DNA of 9,306 nt, from NCBI GenBank assembly GCA_030550225.1, contig JAUQPV010000081.1, positions 1 through 9,306 of the forward strand, in the 5' to 3' direction. Below are positions 5,926-9,306 of the stretch, in pieces (position 1 is the first letter of the stretch; each line of letters starts with the position of its first letter). Source of the stretch: Acidobacteriota bacterium (GTDB lineage Bacteria > Acidobacteriota > HRBIN11). Position numbers and translations under genes: made by a program. Under the pieces are notes generated by a model. The model was not told where the DNA came from. It did not search any database and worked only from the letters and a program-made list of their open reading frames with translations.

Positions 5926-6459
5926 CTATCTCAGCACGATCGCCCACCCGTGGGCCCGGGTCCAACGGTCGGTCAGCCACGATGCCGAGACCCGGCGGGC
6001 CGGCGTGCGGCCGTCGTGGATGAAGAAGGCCCGGGCCGGCCCGTTGTCATCTGTTTCGACTCCAACGACGACGACGTAGTGGAACCGCCGGTAGGGGCCC
6101 CGAGACAGATTGAGCAGGAGTAGGACCGGCTGCCCGGACCGGACAGCCTCGATCAGGGCCGCCGGCGTGCCCGGCAGCACCCGGTAGGTGACACCGTGGT
6201 CCCGCAGGAATCCCTCGACTTCCAGAGGCATGAGGCCCTGGGAGGCTTCGACCGTCTCTAAGGCGGTCCGAGCCGATTCTACGCCGTGGTATGTCAGGAG
6301 GATTCGAAGGGACGTGATCCCGCAGTCCCGGTCCTGCTGTTGAGCATAAAAGGGCACGTCCAAGACCTGGCGATGGGCCGCCGTCGGCCCACAGCCTCCA
6401 AGGCTCAGGGAGACGATGCTAAGGTTCCAGGCCATCCACAGAAGACAACGTCCTTTCAT
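5926..6459 (-). CDS. C39-like cysteine peptidase lipoprotein
   Basis: This is a 177-residue protein. Residues 1-23 form a lipoprotein signal ending in the lipobox LGGC, so C23 should be lipidated and the protein membrane-anchored. The rest is a compact papain-like C39 domain: DVPFYAQQQDRDCGITSLRI carries the nucleophile C46 with upstream glutamines for the oxyanion hole, H127 lies in RFHYVVVVGV, and D149 in FFIHDG. The Cys-His-Asp triad is intact. C39 domains are best known as leader peptidases of bacteriocin ABC exporters, but this one stands alone with no ABC or membrane domain. It is closer in form to single-domain C39-family lipoproteins such as the PA2778 type, whose substrate I cannot infer. 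The ATG at 6459 is 60 bases from the ubiD-like stop on the same strand, so the two may be co-transcribed. Confidence 0.8.
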   Translation of the reverse strand: MKGRCLLWMAWNLSIVSLSLGGCGPTAAHRQVLDVPFYAQQQDRDCGITSLRILLTYHGVESARTALETVEASQGLMPLEVEGFLRDHGVTYRVLPGTPAALIEAVRSGQPVLLLLNLSRGPYRRFHYVVVVGVETDDNGPARAFFIHDGRTPARRVSASWLTDRWTRAHGWAIVLR

Positions 6460-6519
6460 CCCGTCTGCAAACTAAAAACGGTCTTGAGCAGATGGTAGAT
6501 AAGTCCGATGGCCTTCACC
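6460..6519. other. Short gap between ubiD-like and C39-like genes
   Basis: These 60 bases separate two minus-strand genes. GCAGATGGTAGATAAG at 6488-6503 resembles the GGCGGTAGATAAG motif at 3177-3189 and so belongs loosely to the 7/8-mer repeat vocabulary of the other gaps. No convincing minus-strand promoter was found, and the Shine-Dalgarno before the C39-like ATG (GACGGG) is weak. Confidence 0.35.
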
Positions 6520-6548
6520 CTACCCTCTCTCATGGGGAGAGGGTTTTT
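6512..6548 (+). terminator. Hairpin plus T-run, overlapping the 3' end of the ubiD-like gene
   Basis: ACCCTCTC (6522-6529) and GAGAGGGT (6537-6544) form a perfect 8-bp stem with a 7-base loop, directly followed by T-run 6544-6548 on the plus strand. This is the shape of an intrinsic terminator for plus-strand RNA. The flank CCTTCACCCTA (6512-6522) plus the hairpin matches a CCCTCACCCTA-CCCTCTCCC type repeat that I recall from many proteobacterial and other genomes. No plus-strand gene ends here; the nearest is the TPR gene at 5847, so it would stop antisense read-through. On the minus strand the stem lacks a T-run. Confidence 0.6.
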
Positions 6549-8358
6549 GAGATGGCTTGTAACCGGTCGGAAGGCCCCACTGTTGAAGCCGCTGACGGGC
6601 TTTTTCGACGATGTCGATCGGCATCTCTAAAGGCGCCGGATAGAAGACCTTCCAGGTGGCGTCCACGCCGATGGGCGTCGAGTAGATAGGCCGAAGGCCG
6701 GACCACTCGGTTTGGGGACACAGCCAGTCTCGGGCCGGGTCAAAACGGGTGAAAATTCCCCATATCAGGAGCGTCGCGTCGTCCAAGGGGACGTCCGGGC
6801 TGACGACCCATACCCACAGGAAGGGGCGCACCTTTGGGTGAGCCAAAACCTCAGTCAGGAGTCGCCGGACGTCGATAAGGCCGTGAACTTGCAGGATAAG
6901 ATGACCGCCTGGCCATACCCGGGTCGCCCGGACGCCCCAGGGGAGTTCCGACGGCGGGACGGGATCGGTCGGCCAGGGTCGGGCCCGAATGACCCGGTCC
7001 GTGGCGTTCAGGATGACCTTACTGCCGACGTGGAGGGTCGGCGTCGTGAAGTCCAGTGTGTCGGCCGGGGCCGTCGGCAGGACCGTGAGGTGACGAGCCG
7101 GGTCGAAGCGGTCCCAAAGGGCCGCCAGGACGGCCGACCAGTCTGCCGGGTCGACGTCCGGCGGGACGAGGATCAGACATTTGGTTAGGGAAAGCTGGCC
7201 CTGGCCGAGGAGGCCGAGGCCGACCCGCATGGCCTCCGTCGGGTGCCGTTCTTCGACCGAAGCGACCAAGAGGTGATGGAACCCCGTCTCGGGATAGGCC
7301 CACAGTCGTCGCACAGACGGAAAGAGGACCCGGATGAGGGGGCCGACCATCTCGCCGGCGGCGACGCCCATGTACCAGTCCTCTTGAGGCGGCTTGCCGA
7401 CGACGGTCGAGGGATACACGGGCCGTTCCCGGCGCGTGACGACCTGGACGTGAAAGACCGGAAAGGGCCGAGCCCCCGAATAATGGCCGAAGTGGTCTCC
7501 AAAGGGTCCCTCCAGGCGACGCTCCTGGGGCGGGACGACCCCCTCTAAGACGAATTCGGCCCGGGCGGGGACCTTCATCCGAAGCGTCCGGGCCCGTACG
7601 AGGGGCACGGGTCGGCCCCGAATCCAGCCAGACCACAGGACTTCGTCCATTTCTTCGGGAAGCGGCAGGACGGCGCACAACATCGTCACCGGGTCACAGC
7701 CCAGGACGACAGCGACCTCCAGGGGTTCGCCCCGCCGTTCGGCCTCGTAATAATGCGCTCGGCCGCCTTTCATGCTCTGCCAGTGCATGCCGGTCGTCTT
7801 TTCGTCGTACACGTGGAGCCGGTAGATGCCGACGTTCCGCGTGCGCAGGACCGGGTGATGAGTCACGACGAGGCCCATCGTGATGAAGGGACCCCCGTCA
7901 TAGGGCCAGCACGTAATCACAGGGAGGTCCCGCAAGTTCGGCGCCTCCACGACGGCCTGCACGGGCGCCCGCCGGACCGTCTGGGGGAAGCCCCGCCACA
8001 GCCGAAGGCCGAGCCGGAAGAGTTCCCCCAAGGTCCGAAAGTGAGGTGGCCGCCGCACGAGGTCCAGCCATTGCAGGAACTCCTCAGCGATGGCCGCCGG
8101 CTCTCGACCGAGGGCCCACACGATGCGCTCCATGCTCCCGAAGAGGTTGATAACTAAAGGGAAACGGGAGCCACGCACATTCTCAAAGAGGAGGGCCGGT
8201 CCCTCTCGACGGACGACCTCCTGCGCGATGGCGGAGACCTCTAAATAGGGGTCGACGGGGTCCCGGATCCGGGCCAAATGACCCCGCTGTTCCAAAAACC
8301 TTACGAAGGCCTCCAGGTCCGCAAAGGGCCACCCAGGGATGCCCCTACCCGACTTCAT
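6520..8358 (-). CDS. Long-form UbiD-family (prenylated-FMN) decarboxylase
   Basis: UbiD enzymes reversibly decarboxylate aromatic or unsaturated acids using prenylated FMN made by a UbiX partner. This 612-residue version is of the long type (typically about 600 residues). Visible motifs: DPVDPYLEVSAI and GPALLFENV (33-61), LPVITCWPYDGGPFIT (145-160), RNVGIYRLHVYDEKTTGMHW (174-193, with N175 and R180), LEGPFGDHFGHYSG (282-295), and GKPPQEDWYMG (321-331). R180, E283 and D288 match the Arg-Glu-Glu/Asp catalytic set. GQGQLSLTK (386-394) and TLDFTTPTLHVGSK (434-447) mark the long form. I chose the ATG at 8356-8358, with GAGAGG 9 bases upstream; extending to 8466 would translate heptamer repeats. 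The natural end seems near WGLP (595-598); the last residues (about 606-612, SPHERG) come from the hairpin repeat at 6512-6548. The substrate is not clear; quinone biosynthesis is one option. No ubiX is in view. Confidence 0.9.
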   Translation of the reverse strand: MKSGRGIPGWPFADLEAFVRFLEQRGHLARIRDPVDPYLEVSAIAQEVVRREGPALLFENVRGSRFPLVINLFGSMERIVWALGREPAAIAEEFLQWLDLVRRPPHFRTLGELFRLGLRLWRGFPQTVRRAPVQAVVEAPNLRDLPVITCWPYDGGPFITMGLVVTHHPVLRTRNVGIYRLHVYDEKTTGMHWQSMKGGRAHYYEAERRGEPLEVAVVLGCDPVTMLCAVLPLPEEMDEVLWSGWIRGRPVPLVRARTLRMKVPARAEFVLEGVVPPQERRLEGPFGDHFGHYSGARPFPVFHVQVVTRRERPVYPSTVVGKPPQEDWYMGVAAGEMVGPLIRVLFPSVRRLWAYPETGFHHLLVASVEERHPTEAMRVGLGLLGQGQLSLTKCLILVPPDVDPADWSAVLAALWDRFDPARHLTVLPTAPADTLDFTTPTLHVGSKVILNATDRVIRARPWPTDPVPPSELPWGVRATRVWPGGHLILQVHGLIDVRRLLTEVLAHPKVRPFLWVWVVSPDVPLDDATLLIWGIFTRFDPARDWLCPQTEWSGLRPIYSTPIGVDATWKVFYPAPLEMPIDIVEKARQRLQQWGLPTGYKPSQKPSPHERG

Positions 8359-8392
8359 TCGGCTTAGCCTCTCGAAAGGAGATGCGGGATAA

Positions 8393-8564
8393 GATTGCGG
8401 ATTGCAGATTGCGAATTGCGGATTGGAAAGAAGGAGTGAGAAGGCGGCAGATAGGCCCCCTTTCACAAGTACCTGATCCAGCGTGATAAGCGTCAGGACC
8501 TATCCGAAACTGCCTGACCCCCCGAATCCCCCAGTCCGCAATTCAAAATTCGCAATCCGAAATT
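8393..8564. repeat. Nested inverted-repeat element with heptamer-tract arms (element B)
   Basis: Five in-phase heptamers (GATTGCG, GATTGCA, GATTGCG, AATTGCG, GATTGGA) occupy 8393-8427, and opposite-strand counterparts (CGCAATT, CAAAATT, CGCAATC, CGAAATT) occupy 8537-8564. Bases 8400-8426 are the imperfect inverse complement of 8531-8557 (22 of 27, no gaps). Inside the 104-base core are GATAGG (8450-8455) with CCTATC (8499-8504), GGCAG (8446-8450) with CTGCC (8510-8514), and CCTGA (8472-8476) with TCAGG (8493-8497), in nested order. The gap of 235 bases between the lhgO-like and ubiD-like genes thus mostly folds on itself. No clear promoter for the ubiD-like gene was found in it, and no T-run follows a stem. 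Confidence 0.65.
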
Positions 8565-8593
8565 CGCACGCAATCCTTTCGTAATTTTATCGA

Positions 8594-9306
8594 TTATCCC
8601 AGGCAGTCCGCCACATATTCGGCAAAGGCCATCGAGGCCGTGAAGGCCGGTGAGACGGCATTCAGGACGTGAACGGCCGTCTCGTCTCGGAGGACTAAAA
8701 AGTCCATGACGAGCCGACCCGTCGGCCGATGAACGAGCTGAGCCCGGATGCCGACCCGCTCGGCCCGGACCAAGTCTCCGGCTTGGATAGCCGGCACGAG
8801 GTCCCGCACCGCCCGAAGAAATCCGCCCGGCCAGTGCCGGCGGCCTTCCCGAAGGGCGAACTGCCGAAACGTCGGATTCAAAACGGCTAATCTTAGCACC
8901 GTATAGAGGATTTTCAACGACTCGGGCGTCAGGCCCGTCCAACCCCCGTAGTGAGCCCGCCCCAGGGCTGGTCCGGCCGTGGGACCGACGTGGACGACGT
9001 CATCCACGCCCCGCGTTAGGTGCACCCCTAAGTAAGGAAATCCCAAATCCGGCACGGGGAAAATGTTGCCCCGGACCAGGTAACTCCGGCTCGGCCGGAG
9101 CTGTCGGTATGCGCCCCTCAACGGCAAGATGGTATATTCCCGACCGACCCCAAAGGCATGGGCGACCCGATCGGCGTACGCGCCGGCGGCGTTGACCAGC
9201 CACCCGTAGGAGATGATCCCCGCCGAGGTCCGGACCTGTCGAGGTCCCACTGGCCCCAGGCCGGCCGTGCCGTATCGGATCTCGACGTGACCCGAGCGGG
9301 TCAGTT
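8594..9306 (-). CDS. lhgO: L-2-hydroxyglutarate oxidase-like FAD enzyme (C-terminal part, runs off the right edge)
   Basis: This is the last 236 or so residues of a protein whose frame stays open to the window edge; the GTG at 9250 is internal (GPVGPRQVRTS continues across it). LhgO oxidises L-2-hydroxyglutarate to 2-oxoglutarate and passes electrons from FAD to oxygen or the quinone pool. Matches to the family's C-terminal half, in order: WLVNAAGAYADRVA (the NCAG-type FAD-binding strand), ILPLRGAYRQL, FPVPDLGFPYLGVHLTRGVD, VHVGPTAGPAL, DLVPAIQAGDLVRAERVGIR, RLVMDFLV, HVLNAVSPAFTAS (FAD-contacting end). The family is about 400 residues, so roughly 160 N-terminal residues, including the GxGxxG dinucleotide motif, lie outside. 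The stop TAA is at 8594-8596. It is followed by the 235-base gap before the ubiD-like gene. Other members of the DAO oxidoreductase family remain possible. Confidence 0.78.
   Translation of the reverse strand, partial: LTRSGHVEIRYGTAGLGPVGPRQVRTSAGIISYGWLVNAAGAYADRVAHAFGVGREYTILPLRGAYRQLRPSRSYLVRGNIFPVPDLGFPYLGVHLTRGVDDVVHVGPTAGPALGRAHYGGWTGLTPESLKILYTVLRLAVLNPTFRQFALREGRRHWPGGFLRAVRDLVPAIQAGDLVRAERVGIRAQLVHRPTGRLVMDFLVLRDETAVHVLNAVSPAFTASMAFAEYVADCLG

Noticed and set aside
5926..6459. Bacteriocin maturation and export system
   Set aside because: The C39-like domain stands alone as a lipoprotein, with no ABC transporter domains or precursor peptide visible in the window.
7019..7678. Minus-strand frame of 219 codons inside the ubiD-like gene, in another frame
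   Set aside because: Rich in Arg, Gly and Pro as expected of a shifted GC-rich frame, and fully inside the UbiD domain whose motifs are intact.
3244..8481. Shared CCTGATCCAG at 3245-3254 and 8472-8481 as a possible operator
   Set aside because: A 10-base match between two places in a 9-kb window is expected by chance, and both copies lie in repeat-rich gaps.

Overview
The window is GC-rich bacterial DNA, coding on both strands. It looks chromosomal: no integrase, transposase, phage gene, tRNA, rRNA or CRISPR array was seen. A RodZ-type membrane protein and a lipobox-bearing lipoprotein fit a diderm bacterium. The combination of a C-terminal LRV-like helical-repeat domain, a membrane Ser/Thr kinase with a PEGA-like tail and a secreted TPR protein of this build reminds me of Acidobacteriota or deltaproteobacterial-type genomes. 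That placement rests on recall and is tentative.

Left part, plus strand (1-5847): a possible gene tail runs off the left edge (1-117). Then come a rodZ-like gene (184-924), a 396-residue helical-repeat protein of unknown function (1188-2378), a PP2C-type phosphatase (2387-3169), a transmembrane Ser/Thr kinase (3260-5062) and a secreted TPR-like protein (5062-5847). The last four are close or overlapping and probably form one signalling unit: kinase, opposing phosphatase, and two helical-repeat proteins that could be scaffolds or substrates.

Right part, minus strand (5926-9306): reading leftward from the edge, these are the C-terminal part of an L-2-hydroxyglutarate oxidase-like FAD enzyme (8594-9306), a long-form UbiD-family decarboxylase (6520-8358) and a small C39-like cysteine-peptidase lipoprotein (5926-6459). 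The two halves converge at 5848-5925.

The most unusual content is between the genes. Most gaps hold degenerate tandem 7- or 8-base repeats. In two gaps (about 985-1174 and 8393-8564) the tracts face each other as imperfect inverted repeats (26/31 and 22/27 matches by hand alignment) around a core of 104-115 bases that itself contains nested complementary arms. The whole gap can therefore fold into one long hairpin. The two elements share architecture but not sequence. A different hairpin repeat with a T-run overlaps the last codons of the ubiD-like gene, adding a short tail to the protein and forming a plus-strand terminator.
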